NCBI RefSeq assembly: GCF_021608185.1
Contig: NZ_JAKIHN010000001.1
Span: forward strand, 620,001-684,000
Direction: 5' to 3'
Length of the DNA stretch: 64,000 nt
Source: Flavobacterium anseongense
GTDB lineage: Bacteria > Bacteroidota > Bacteroidia > Flavobacteriales > Flavobacteriaceae
Within the stretch, counting starts at the first letter, position 1. Each line of letters begins with the position of its first letter. Below are positions 9,752 through 17,865 of this stretch, in pieces. The notes beneath the pieces are model-generated. The model saw nothing but the letters and a program-made list of their open reading frames with translations, did not search any database and was not told where the DNA came from. The translations under genes were made by a program, and so were the position numbers.

Positions 9752-10417
9752 TTATTGATTAAAATGATGGAATAATGCAATGAAAATGAATCCGAATGGA
9801 ACAATTACTGCATATGCGTATCCTAGTTTGTGAAGTGCTCTCGAGAATTTGTTATTGAATCCAACAGATTGCATTGAAGAGTTGAAACCGTGCCATAAGT
9901 GCAAAAACAATAATACAAAAGCTAAGCAATATAAGCCTGTTCTTACCGGGCTTTCGAATTTATGAACCAATTCACCGTAATATCTTGTTGGATCTTGTGG
10001 AAGTGCTTCAACATATTTGTAATTCATTTCAGGAAACCAAAAATCGTAGAAGTGTAATCCCAAAAAAGCTAATACAACTAATCCTGAAATAATCATATTT
10101 CTTGATGCCCAGGAAGAGTTTGCTGACCCATTATTTTTAGCATAAGCTATAGGCCTTGCTGCTCTATTCTGTAGTTCCAAAACAAATCCCATTACAAAAT
10201 GAAATACAACACCAAATGCTAAAACAGGTTGCATTACATACTGAATTAACGGATTGTAACCCATAAAATCAGAACAAGAATTAAATACTTCTTCGCTGAA
10301 TACTGATGTTAAATTTATTGAAAAGTGAAGCGCTAAAAATGAAATTAAGAAAAGTCCTGAAAGCGCCATAGCGACTTTTTTAGCAATGGACGAACTTAAA
10401 ACGGAAGATTTTGCCAT
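9752..10417 (-). CDS. sdhC: succinate dehydrogenase cytochrome b subunit
   Basis: The 221-residue, five-helix membrane protein anchors SdhAB and reduces menaquinone through two b haems. Conserved-looking histidines lie in or near helices: LALHFS, FHFVMGF, LGLHFYDFW, HLWHGFN and LFHHFNQ. The start is taken at 10417 (MAKSSVLSSS), not at the in-frame ATG at 10450, because the promoter -7 box (10448-10455) overlaps the latter. It is the first gene of sdhCAB and is transcribed from that promoter with a leader of about 25 nt. Confidence 0.94.
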   Translation of the reverse strand: MAKSSVLSSSIAKKVAMALSGLFLISFLALHFSINLTSVFSEEVFNSCSDFMGYNPLIQYVMQPVLAFGVVFHFVMGFVLELQNRAARPIAYAKNNGSANSSWASRNMIISGLVVLAFLGLHFYDFWFPEMNYKYVEALPQDPTRYYGELVHKFESPVRTGLYCLAFVLLFLHLWHGFNSSMQSVGFNNKFSRALHKLGYAYAVIVPFGFIFIALFHHFNQ

Positions 10418-10447
10418 AAGATTGTGTAATTTATTTAAAAAACCACA

Positions 10448-10478
10448 CAAAAATACACCTATTTGCTAATAACTACAA
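10448..10478 (-). promoter_or_regulatory. sdhCAB promoter (TTG-N20-TATTTTTG)
   Basis: On the minus strand, TTG (10478-10476) is followed after 20 bases by TATTTTTG (10455-10448), an exact match to the Bacteroidetes housekeeping consensus. The box lies 30 nt upstream of the sdhC ATG and rules out the upstream in-frame ATG. Confidence 0.75.
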
Positions 10479-10566
10479 CCTTTTCGTTGTAATTTATAAT
10501 CAATTTAAAGTGAGTTTAACAGTTGTTTATTTTTTGTAGGCAATCGATTGCATTAAGTAAGCCCAT

Positions 10567-11454
10567 TTACTTAACATAAGTAGGAATTAAACCACGCAAT
10601 CCCATATCGACAACTTCCTCTCCGGCAGCTGGTTCATATTTCCCGTCAGCATTTACTTCTTGCCATTCAAAACTATTATTGATGGACAATGATAAGGTAA
10701 TCACCACATCATTAGTTTCGGTTCCGTCAATTATTAAATTACTGGCAAATCTTCCTGTAACAACACATGTATTTAAGTTTCGCGGAATTGGAGAAGTTGC
10801 TTCGATAGGGTTCGGAACAGTTGTCGTTCCCGGAAGTGCCTGTCCAGAAGTGGAGTAAGGATGGTCATTCAAGGCAAAAGCCCAATATCCTTGTGCTCTG
10901 TTTGCATTTACAGGAAAAGTAGTGTTTTCGATATCAAAAGAAGTTATATAAGTATTAAAACCGACAAAACTGGCTAAAGTCCCGTTGTAATCATTTCCGT
11001 TGGCAGCACGAACACTGATTTGGTAATTTTGATACGATAAAGATACTCGCATCCATTCATAACTTCCTGCAGCAACCTGACTTAAAGGGATTCTCAGAAA
11101 AGTTTCTCCTTCCGAAACTATTTTTGATTTACTAAAATCTATAGCATTACTTCCGCCAAGTGTCGTTTCCGGAGCGTGATATAAAATAGTGCCATCTCCT
11201 AGTTGCGTGTTAGCGTTTGGCGCTAATTCTACATAATGTGAAGATATCAAATTAAAAATAGGTGATTGTGCAGCATTTCCGGCTGCAACTGTTGAAGGTT
11301 GTCCTAAATTATTCAACCTCGCCTGAGTTGGGTCAAATTTGAATTTGATAATCAACATCGGCTCTTCTACTTCGTCATCTGAATCTTTCGAGCAGGAAAC
11401 AAAAGGAAGTGCTGCAGCTACTACTATTAAAAGGATTACATATCTCTTTTTCAT
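10567..11454 (-). CDS. lipoprotein of unknown function, second gene of a ChaN unit
   Basis: The 295-residue product has a signal peptide with a lipobox (PFVSC, Cys21) and a short acidic linker (SKDSDDEVEE). It is followed by one beta-rich domain of about 265 residues with no Cys pairs or enzyme motif that I recognise. Features include FKFDPTQARLNNLG near the start, SSHYVELAPNA about residue 72 and a C-terminal EVNADGKYEP, which may be a calcium-type loop. The pattern faintly recalls MbnP-like metal-protein partners, but the similarity is too weak to assign. It lies 12 nt after the ChaN-family lipoprotein gene, so the two are very likely co-transcribed and may act on the same surface substrate, possibly iron or haem. 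Confidence 0.65.
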   Translation of the reverse strand: MKKRYVILLIVVAAALPFVSCSKDSDDEVEEPMLIIKFKFDPTQARLNNLGQPSTVAAGNAAQSPIFNLISSHYVELAPNANTQLGDGTILYHAPETTLGGSNAIDFSKSKIVSEGETFLRIPLSQVAAGSYEWMRVSLSYQNYQISVRAANGNDYNGTLASFVGFNTYITSFDIENTTFPVNANRAQGYWAFALNDHPYSTSGQALPGTTTVPNPIEATSPIPRNLNTCVVTGRFASNLIIDGTETNDVVITLSLSINNSFEWQEVNADGKYEPAAGEEVVDMGLRGLIPTYVK

Positions 11455-11466
11455 TCTTTTGGGATG

Positions 11467-12321
11467 TTAGTGCGTTTTTGTAACGTCTTCATCTATAACG
11501 AGAATATAGTCTCCTTTATTATAATCTTCGGGCATTATTTTTTCTAAATCGTTTTGTTCTACCGTTGCAATGGTTATTACCTCTATGTCTGAAACATATT
11601 TTTTAAGATACCAACCAATGCCTTCAAAGTTGTCTGAATGATAAGTTCCGTTGTAGTGAATGAATACAGTGTCAGCTTTTAAATTCTTTTGAATAAAATA
11701 AGCCATCGTTGCATCTTTTATTGCCTGAGCTTTTGGCATGTTAGGACTGGCGTGATCTCCCATCATTTTCATCATATTGACATAGCCTGGTAAATTGGCA
11801 TCAAATTCAATAGGTAACGGAGCAATCCATAATTTTTCTTCCGGTGTCAGAGCATCTAATCCTTCAAATCCTTTTTTAGACACGATTGAAGCAAATCTTC
11901 TTGGAATATTTGTAGCAATAAAAGTCAATTTATTTTCCTTGGCAAAATCTACTAAAGGCTTGTAATCCGTTTTGTAATTAGACCAAAGTCGGGCAGTTGA
12001 ATCTAATTGTTTTTGATTAATCTCTCCGTTTAGATATTGGTCAAGTTGTTTTTGATTGTCGGCTTCCAGCATTTCGGCACCTAAAATAACTTTCTTTTTT
12101 TGTGCCAAATCTTTGGTTAGTTCCAATTCCAACCAATGAGCAATTGCGTTGTTGTGGTATTCCCCAAATAAAACTACTTGTGTTTTCTCTGCTGCTTTCA
12201 ATAATTTGACATAAGAAACCTTCTTGCCATTTTTGTCGAAAAGCTGGTACGCTTTTTTTTCTTGCGCGATTCCAATATTGGAAATCCATAAAAAAAGTAT
12301 TGCGGAAATTAATCGTTTCAT
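11467..12321 (-). CDS. ChaN family protein (haem/iron-binding uptake family)
   Basis: The 284-residue exported protein has a signal peptide ending near NIGIAQ (residue 19, no lipobox Cys). Its core is the ChaN/Cofac_haem_bdg (TIKI-like) fold, with VVLFGEYHNN (the GE-x-H motif), ILGAEMLEADNQ, a DYKPLVDFAKENKL helix and FIATNIPRRFAS. ChaN of Campylobacter is an iron-regulated haem-binding lipoprotein. The family also includes erythromycin-esterase/TIKI-like members, so the biochemical role here is uncertain. It is the first gene of a two-gene unit with the unknown lipoprotein downstream and is divergent from the M24 aminopeptidase. Confidence 0.85.
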   Translation of the reverse strand: MKRLISAILFLWISNIGIAQEKKAYQLFDKNGKKVSYVKLLKAAEKTQVVLFGEYHNNAIAHWLELELTKDLAQKKKVILGAEMLEADNQKQLDQYLNGEINQKQLDSTARLWSNYKTDYKPLVDFAKENKLTFIATNIPRRFASIVSKKGFEGLDALTPEEKLWIAPLPIEFDANLPGYVNMMKMMGDHASPNMPKAQAIKDATMAYFIQKNLKADTVFIHYNGTYHSDNFEGIGWYLKKYVSDIEVITIATVEQNDLEKIMPEDYNKGDYILVIDEDVTKTH

Positions 12322-12349
12322 GGCCGTCTGTTTTTAATTCCAAATGTTT

Positions 12350-12357
12350 TAACTTTG
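12350..12357 (+). promoter_or_regulatory. -7 box (TAACTTTG) of the M24 aminopeptidase gene
   Basis: TAACTTTG matches TAnnTTTG, 26 nt upstream of the ATG at 12384. It lies inside the N-terminal extension that would exist if translation began at 12300, supporting the later start. The -33 half is not clear. Confidence 0.5.
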
Positions 12358-12383
12358 GGACATACAATAATAATCATTTCATC

Positions 12384-13676
12384 ATGAAATACCATCAAAT
12401 AGACCGCAATTTGTTCATTAAAAACCGAGCAAAATTTACGGCACAAATGAAACCTAACAGCGTTGCTGTATTTAATTCCAACGATATTTATCCGGTTTCT
12501 GCCGATAGTTCACTGCCATTTGAACAACATCGCGATATTTTTTATTTATCCGGAGTTGATCAGGAAGAAAGTATACTGTTGCTTTTTCCGGACGCACCTT
12601 ATGAGCATTTAAAACAAATCTTATTTCTAAAGGAAACCAACGAGCACATTGCGATTTGGGAAGGCGAAAAGCTGACGAAAGACAGAGCTTTTGAAGTTTC
12701 CGGAATTAAATCGGTGATTTGGCTACAGGATTTTCACAAAACGTTGAAGGAAGTTATGGCTTACGCCGAAACGATGTATATCAACACCAACGAGCATTAT
12801 CGAGCATCGATTGAAACCGAAACCCGTGAAGCGCGTTTTGTAAAATGGTGGAAAGAAAATTATCCGGCACACAAAGTGGAAAAATCGAATCCTATTTTGC
12901 AACGCATTCGTTCTATCAAAGAAAGTGAAGAATTGGATTTGATTCAAACCGCCTGTGATATTACCGAAAAAGGATATCGCCGTGTATTGCAGTTTGTAAA
13001 ACCAAATGTAATGGAATATGAAATCGAAGCCGAGTTTGCTCACGAGTTCCTAAGAAACCGCTCCAAAGGTTTTGCCTATACGCCAATCATTGCCTCGGGA
13101 AACAACGCGAACGTTTTGCACTATATTGAAAACAACCAACAATGTAAAGCAGGTGATTTGATATTGCTTGATGTTGGTGCCGAATATGCAAATTATTCCA
13201 GCGACATGACCAGAATGGTTCCGGTTTCAGGAAAATTTACCGATAGACAAAAGCAGGTTTACAATGCGGTTTTACGTGTAAAAAACGAAGCAACCAAAAT
13301 GCTGACCGTTGGTAATTTATGGAAACAATATCATGTAGAAGTTGGTAAAGTAATGACTTCCGAATTGCTTGGTTTGGGATTAATTGACAAAGCTGATGTT
13401 CAAAACGAAAACCCGGATTGGCCGGCTTATAAAAAATATTTCATGCACGGAACGTCCCATCATATGGGATTAGATACGCATGATTACGGACTTTTACACG
13501 AGCCGATGAAAGCCAATATGGTTTTCACTGTCGAGCCTGGAATCTACATTCCTGCGGAAGGTTTTGGAATCCGTATTGAGGATGATGTAGTGATTCAGGA
13601 AAAAGGAGAGCCGTTTAACTTAATGAGAAACATTCCGATTGAGGCTGATGAAATTGAATCGATAATGAATTCCTAA
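12384..13676 (+). CDS. Xaa-Pro aminopeptidase (M24B family)
   Basis: The 430-residue cytosolic metallopeptidase removes N-terminal residues preceding proline. The AMP_N domain spans residues 1-130 (NSNDIYPVSADSSLPFEQ, FYLSGVDQEES). The pita-bread catalytic domain follows, with dinuclear metal ligands Asp (LLDVGAEYANYSSD, two Asp), His (HGTSHHMGLDTHD), Glu (FTVEPGIYIP) and Glu (GIRIEDDVVI). The start at 12384 was chosen over the in-frame ATG at 12300, which would overlap the divergent ChaN gene start and the predicted promoter. Monocistronic, ending in a probable terminator at 13758-13789. Confidence 0.93.
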   Translation: MKYHQIDRNLFIKNRAKFTAQMKPNSVAVFNSNDIYPVSADSSLPFEQHRDIFYLSGVDQEESILLLFPDAPYEHLKQILFLKETNEHIAIWEGEKLTKDRAFEVSGIKSVIWLQDFHKTLKEVMAYAETMYINTNEHYRASIETETREARFVKWWKENYPAHKVEKSNPILQRIRSIKESEELDLIQTACDITEKGYRRVLQFVKPNVMEYEIEAEFAHEFLRNRSKGFAYTPIIASGNNANVLHYIENNQQCKAGDLILLDVGAEYANYSSDMTRMVPVSGKFTDRQKQVYNAVLRVKNEATKMLTVGNLWKQYHVEVGKVMTSELLGLGLIDKADVQNENPDWPAYKKYFMHGTSHHMGLDTHDYGLLHEPMKANMVFTVEPGIYIPAEGFGIRIEDDVVIQEKGEPFNLMRNIPIEADEIESIMNS

Positions 13677-13736
13677 TTTAGAGATAAGGGATAAGTAAAA
13701 AGGGATAAGACGGCTCACATTTGATATTAAGAGGAG

Positions 13737-13753
13737 AATGTCCAGTGGACATT
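13737..13753. repeat. 17-bp perfect palindrome
   Basis: AATGTCCA-G-TGGACATT is a perfect odd palindrome in the spacer after the aminopeptidase gene, 8 nt before the terminator stem. It could be a protein-binding site or an extra stem of the 3' end. Confidence 0.6.
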
Positions 13754-13757
13754 CGGT

Positions 13758-13789
13758 AAAACGGCTCACTAAAGTGAGCTGTTTCTTTA
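13758..13789 (+). terminator. intrinsic terminator of the M24 aminopeptidase gene
   Basis: A stem of about 11 bp (CGGCTCAC / GTGAGCTG core with a TAAA loop) is followed by GTTTCTTTAT. The T-run is broken by one C, so efficiency may be moderate. It also abuts the end of the convergent DUF1398 gene. Confidence 0.6.
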
Positions 13790-14176
13790 TATAGGAATCT
13801 GTTCCACCAAAACCTCATTTTCTGCTTTGTCATAGTAAGTGCAGGTCATTTTATCCATAACAACAATCCATTTTTCTACGCCTGATTTGGCACAATCTAA
13901 CAGAAAGGTTTTATAATCTGTTTTGCCTTGTTGATGTGCTTTTAAATCGGTTTTGAATTGTTCAATCATGGTTTCATCTGCTATGGAAAGTGTTTCTGAA
14001 AAACCTTCAGATGAAACTTTGAAATTATCTTTCCCACAATAATTGGTGTGGTTGTCAAAAACAAAAGTTTCAAAAGACGTTACGCCAAGCGCAATAATAT
14101 CCTGCATGTATTTTGGAAAATCGGCTCCGCTTTTTACTTTCGAATGTGCTTCTTTGATTTGTTGGATGGTGAACAT
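13787..14176 (-). CDS. DUF1398 family protein
   Basis: The 129-residue soluble protein begins MFTIQQIKEAHSKVKSGADFP and matches the DUF1398 (YbcV-like) pattern: short, with conserved HTNYCGKD and a C-terminal GVEKWIVVMDKMTCTYYD. The function of the family is unknown. The start at 14176 is preferred to the in-frame ATG at 14218 because the -7 box on the minus strand (14203-14196) lies between them. It is divergent from the alpha/beta hydrolase gene and ends against the aminopeptidase terminator. Confidence 0.8.
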   Translation of the reverse strand: MFTIQQIKEAHSKVKSGADFPKYMQDIIALGVTSFETFVFDNHTNYCGKDNFKVSSEGFSETLSIADETMIEQFKTDLKAHQQGKTDYKTFLLDCAKSGVEKWIVVMDKMTCTYYDKAENEVLVEQIPI

Positions 14177-14195
14177 AATATTATAATTTGAAGTC

Positions 14196-14203
14196 CAAAT
14201 GTA
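14196..14203 (-). promoter_or_regulatory. -7 box (TACATTTG) of the DUF1398 gene
   Basis: On the minus strand TACATTTG lies 19 nt before the ATG at 14176. No TTG is present at standard spacing. Confidence 0.5.
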
Positions 14204-14223
14204 CTTTTTTAATTTCAAAAATT

Positions 14224-14231
14224 TACTTTTG
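14224..14231 (+). promoter_or_regulatory. -7 box (TACTTTTG) of the alpha/beta hydrolase gene
   Basis: TACTTTTG matches TAnnTTTG, 20 bp from the opposing box of the DUF1398 gene. It lies downstream of the in-frame ATG at 14199, which therefore cannot be the start if this promoter is used. Confidence 0.5.
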
Positions 14232-14258
14232 TATACAACACAATTAATCCGACAATTC

Positions 14259-15044
14259 TTGAAGCAGCTCGCCTATAAAAACACCAAAATCTCTTTTACT
14301 GACGAAGGCAAAGGAACTGCTGTGGTTTTATTGCACGGTTTTCTCGAGAATAAAACGATGTGGAGTGCATTCATTCCTGAACTCAGCAAGAAACACAGAA
14401 TCATCACCATCGATTTATTAGGTCACGGCGAAACAGAATGTTTGGGTTATGTTCATTCTATGGAAGATCAAGCTGATATGGTTCACGCCATTTTACACGA
14501 CTTGAAAATCAGAAAAGCCGTGTTTGTTGGTCATTCTATGGGCGGTTATGTGGCTTTGGCTTTCGCCGAATTATATCCGGATAACGTTAAAGGAATTGTG
14601 TTGCTAAACTCAACTTCTCGCGCTGATAGTGATGAACGAAAGAAAAATAGAGACAGAGCGATTAAAGCTGTGAAACAAAACTACACCAACTTTGTACGCT
14701 TGTCTATTGCGAATTTGTTTAGCGAAGACAATCGCGAAAAATTGGAAACTGAAATTGAAAAAGTAAAACTAGAAGCGTTGAAAACGCCGTTGCAAGGTAT
14801 TGTTGCCGCACTCGAAGGTATGAAAATCAGAAAAGATCGTGAAGTGTTGTTGCATTTTGCGCCTTATCCTATTCAGCTGGTTTTGGGTAAAAAAGATGGC
14901 GTTTTGATTTATGATGAAAACGTTGACCAGATTGAAAAAACCAAAGTTGAGCTCACCACTTTTCCTGACGGACATATGTCACACATTGAAAACGAAACGG
15001 AATTGAAGAAAGTATTGGTGGATTTTTTAAAGAAGGTTAAATAA
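14259..15044 (+). CDS. alpha/beta hydrolase
   Basis: The 261-residue alpha/beta-fold hydrolase has an oxyanion motif LLHGFLENKTMW near residue 25, nucleophile elbow VGHSMGGY, an Asp region LGKKDGVL and catalytic His in GHMSHIEN. It most resembles the small esterase/MhpC-like group. The substrate is unknown. I take TTG at 14259 as the start (MKQLAYKNTKISF): the only in-frame ATG upstream (14199) precedes the putative -7 box and would add a non-conserved, hydrophobic 20-residue extension. The stop overlaps the convergent addB-like gene by 8 nt. Confidence 0.85.
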   Translation: MKQLAYKNTKISFTDEGKGTAVVLLHGFLENKTMWSAFIPELSKKHRIITIDLLGHGETECLGYVHSMEDQADMVHAILHDLKIRKAVFVGHSMGGYVALAFAELYPDNVKGIVLLNSTSRADSDERKKNRDRAIKAVKQNYTNFVRLSIANLFSEDNREKLETEIEKVKLEALKTPLQGIVAALEGMKIRKDREVLLHFAPYPIQLVLGKKDGVLIYDENVDQIEKTKVELTTFPDGHMSHIENETELKKVLVDFLKKVK

Positions 15045-17802
15045 CTTTCTCCTCAAAAGGAATTTCCATATTAAGTATTTCCTGCAGTAGAACAACAATC
15101 TGCTCCAAATAGTTTTCCATGATTTCGGTTGAAATTATTTCTACAACATCTTTGTCCTGCTTAAACTGAAATGGTAAAAATCCTGTTTTTAAGTTTTTAA
15201 AAGATACTATTCCGGCTTCGATTTCCTGACCGTTTGCTTTAGTTTCATACATAAAAGCATACGCTAAAACCTGAATTATTTTGTCGTTTTTGATATCTTC
15301 GGTTAAACCGCTCCAACTTTTTAAAATAACATTGTTCTTATCTACTTTTCCTGTTTTATAATCGATGATTCTAATCTTTCCGTTGCGGAGTTCGATTCGG
15401 TCCACATTTCCTTTTATCAGCACAGGAAAAGGCAAGCGGGTATCGGATAATATTCTTTCATAAGTAGTTTCTAAAGCTATGATTTGAATTTCATCGCCTT
15501 TATTGATAGCTTCTAATTCTGTTTTTAGAAAGTTCAGCACGTTTCGCTTGGCAACTTCAAAGGCTAACAGATTTCTTCCTTTTTTGATTTCGCCTTCTTT
15601 ATAAACATTTTTGAATTGGTTTAAAACTTCTTCATCAATTTTTGAAATGCAGCTTTTGATATCTTGACTAGTTAAAAGTCGCCCAATAGTTGGTTTATAT
15701 AATTCTTCTAAAGTGCCATGAATAATAGTTCCTAGTGTATTAACCGCAATGTTTTCTTCAACCTCATCCGTTTCAGAAATGCGTAAAACCCTTTGAAAAT
15801 AAAACTGAATTGGGTTGCGAATGTATGTCGTCAACGATGACGGTGAAAATCCCTTATCCGCAATTTCGCGCAAGCGAGTCATGACGCTTTCTGTTTTTGG
15901 AACAACAATCGGTTGATGCGCAATAGTAGGCACATCCGGATTATAATATTGAAATGTCAGGTTGTGATTGGGTTGTTTCTCGATTTCTAATTGTGTGATG
16001 AAACGGCTCTTTTCGCCAGCATCAAAACCCTGACTATCGGAATTATAAATTAAATAAACGTTTTTGGCCCGTTGCAGTAAATGATAGAAATGATAGGTAT
16101 AAATAGCATCTTTTTCTTTATACGTTGGCAAACCATATTGCAATTTCACATCATATGGAATGAAAGAATTGATAGATTTTCCTGCTGGAAATTTGCCTTC
16201 GTTCACCGATGTAATGATTACGGTTTCGAAATCCAACACACGACTTTCTAAAACACCCATTATCTGTAAACCGCTCAAAGGCTCGCCTTCAAAAGAAACT
16301 TCAGCTACATCAATGACTTGTTTGTAAATGGCTTGTAAGGTCTTAAGGTCGTTTATGGATTTATGTACCGAAAAATAGGAAATCATTTTATTGATGACTT
16401 TAAAAATCGAATACACAAAAGCATTTGTTATTTTTTCTTCTTCGTTTTCATAACTCAAATTTCCTTTTATTTTCAGCAGAATTTGAGCAATATTTTCTAA
16501 AACAGTTACAGAATCTGCATCCCATTTTTGGAACAATAACGAAAACAGTGCATTGTCTTTGGCGTAAAGCTCTTCTAGCTTTTTATGGGTAATAAACGAA
16601 TAGTTGTTTTTATTAATTATGAAAACCAATTCGTTAGCATTTACATAAGGCTCTATAAGTGGATGCGTTAAAACATCGAGCACGTCTTTGTAGTACATCA
16701 CATAACTTGACGGATTTCTGGTCAAAGCGTTGGTGTGCAGTTTGAATAATTTGGCAATCAGCAATTGCGCCGGATTGTTTTTGCTCGAAAATCCCATAGT
16801 GATATTCAACGCATCAACATTCGATGGCAGCGAATACAACATTGGCAACAACAAACTTTCTTCTCCGAGAACTAATGCAACATGTTGAAGGCTTTCATTT
16901 TCTGCTTGTTTTTGGATGATGCTTCCCGCTATTTTAGCTTGTCCGATAGCTTTTGAAGTAGCAATGACATGAATGTTCTTTTCGGTCTTAAAATCGTTTG
17001 AAATCCATTCATAAGGATGTGTTTTATAATAAGTCCATTCCGATTTAAACTTTCGTTGAAAATGTCCGGCATCATGAAATGTATCGTGAAGCAAAGTCTC
17101 GTCAATATCCCAATAAATTTTGGCGACATCAAGTGCTAAAAGATGCTGAATTATTTTCTCTTCGGCTTGATTGAGTGCATTGAAACCTGCAAAAACAAAT
17201 TGTTCCCCGTTATTATTTTCAGAAAAGTGATTTAAGTTTTCAACGGCTTCGCGATAAATTAACCCTTGATAGCCAATTCCTTTATTTTCTAAATGCTGAT
17301 ATAGTGAATGATAATATTGTGGTAGTTTTTTCCAGAAAAGCAGGTGCTTTTCTATCAAATCCGTTCTTTTATCTACATCAACAGACCAATGTTCTATTTC
17401 CTTGATGTCTTCGATATATTTTAAAATTTTGTCTGCTTCTAAAAGATAGCGGTCGATTTCATTAAAATCCTGAAGCAATGTTTTTGCCCAATTCGCAAAG
17501 TTTTCAAAGGATTCCTGTTTCGCTTTTTCTGTTAGTGAAAGGTAAACTTCATAAAATTCAAAAAGCAACTCTACACTATCAACCGAGCGAATACCGGCAA
17601 TATCCTGAATAAACTCTTCGATGCTGATTATCTCGGGTGCAAAAACATTGTTTGAAACTAACTTTTTTAATTCTTCGAGCAAAAAGACTTTGGCTCTTTT
17701 GTTTGGTAAAACAATAGTTAATTCGGATAAGTTAACGGTCCCGAGGTTTCGGGATTTTAAAATTTCTTGGGCAAGTTGTTGAAGAAAAGTTGGTTTAGAC
17801 AT
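15037..17802 (-). CDS. PD-(D/E)XK nuclease family protein, AddB-like
   Basis: The 921-residue protein has a degenerate helicase-like N-terminal and central part (TIVLPNKRAKVFL near residue 28; LGEESLLLPMLYSLP about 305; TSVNEGKFPAGKSIN about 545). The C-terminal RecB-type nuclease domain contains LGTIIHGTLEELY, GNVDRIEL and IIDYKTGKVD, the Asp and Lys of the latter being catalytic. This arrangement matches AddB/RexB, the partner of AddA in end resection for recombination. An AddA-like gene lies 2.8 kb upstream on the same strand, separated by ompA and kbl. Four-Cys Fe-S ligands of Bacillus AddB are not evident. Confidence 0.85.
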   Translation of the reverse strand: MSKPTFLQQLAQEILKSRNLGTVNLSELTIVLPNKRAKVFLLEELKKLVSNNVFAPEIISIEEFIQDIAGIRSVDSVELLFEFYEVYLSLTEKAKQESFENFANWAKTLLQDFNEIDRYLLEADKILKYIEDIKEIEHWSVDVDKRTDLIEKHLLFWKKLPQYYHSLYQHLENKGIGYQGLIYREAVENLNHFSENNNGEQFVFAGFNALNQAEEKIIQHLLALDVAKIYWDIDETLLHDTFHDAGHFQRKFKSEWTYYKTHPYEWISNDFKTEKNIHVIATSKAIGQAKIAGSIIQKQAENESLQHVALVLGEESLLLPMLYSLPSNVDALNITMGFSSKNNPAQLLIAKLFKLHTNALTRNPSSYVMYYKDVLDVLTHPLIEPYVNANELVFIINKNNYSFITHKKLEELYAKDNALFSLLFQKWDADSVTVLENIAQILLKIKGNLSYENEEEKITNAFVYSIFKVINKMISYFSVHKSINDLKTLQAIYKQVIDVAEVSFEGEPLSGLQIMGVLESRVLDFETVIITSVNEGKFPAGKSINSFIPYDVKLQYGLPTYKEKDAIYTYHFYHLLQRAKNVYLIYNSDSQGFDAGEKSRFITQLEIEKQPNHNLTFQYYNPDVPTIAHQPIVVPKTESVMTRLREIADKGFSPSSLTTYIRNPIQFYFQRVLRISETDEVEENIAVNTLGTIIHGTLEELYKPTIGRLLTSQDIKSCISKIDEEVLNQFKNVYKEGEIKKGRNLLAFEVAKRNVLNFLKTELEAINKGDEIQIIALETTYERILSDTRLPFPVLIKGNVDRIELRNGKIRIIDYKTGKVDKNNVILKSWSGLTEDIKNDKIIQVLAYAFMYETKANGQEIEAGIVSFKNLKTGFLPFQFKQDKDVVEIISTEIMENYLEQIVVLLQEILNMEIPFEEKVI

Positions 17803-17810
17803 TCTATAAA

Positions 17811-17843
17811 AATAAAAAAACGCTCCGAATATCGGAGCGTTTT
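17811..17843 (-). terminator. intrinsic terminator of the OmpA-family gene
   Basis: On the minus strand AAAACGCTCCG / CGGAGCGTTTT pairs around a 5-nt loop and is followed by a T-run, 23 nt after the ompA stop. Confidence 0.85.
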
Positions 17844-17865
17844 CTTGAAAATATTTTGGAAGAAA

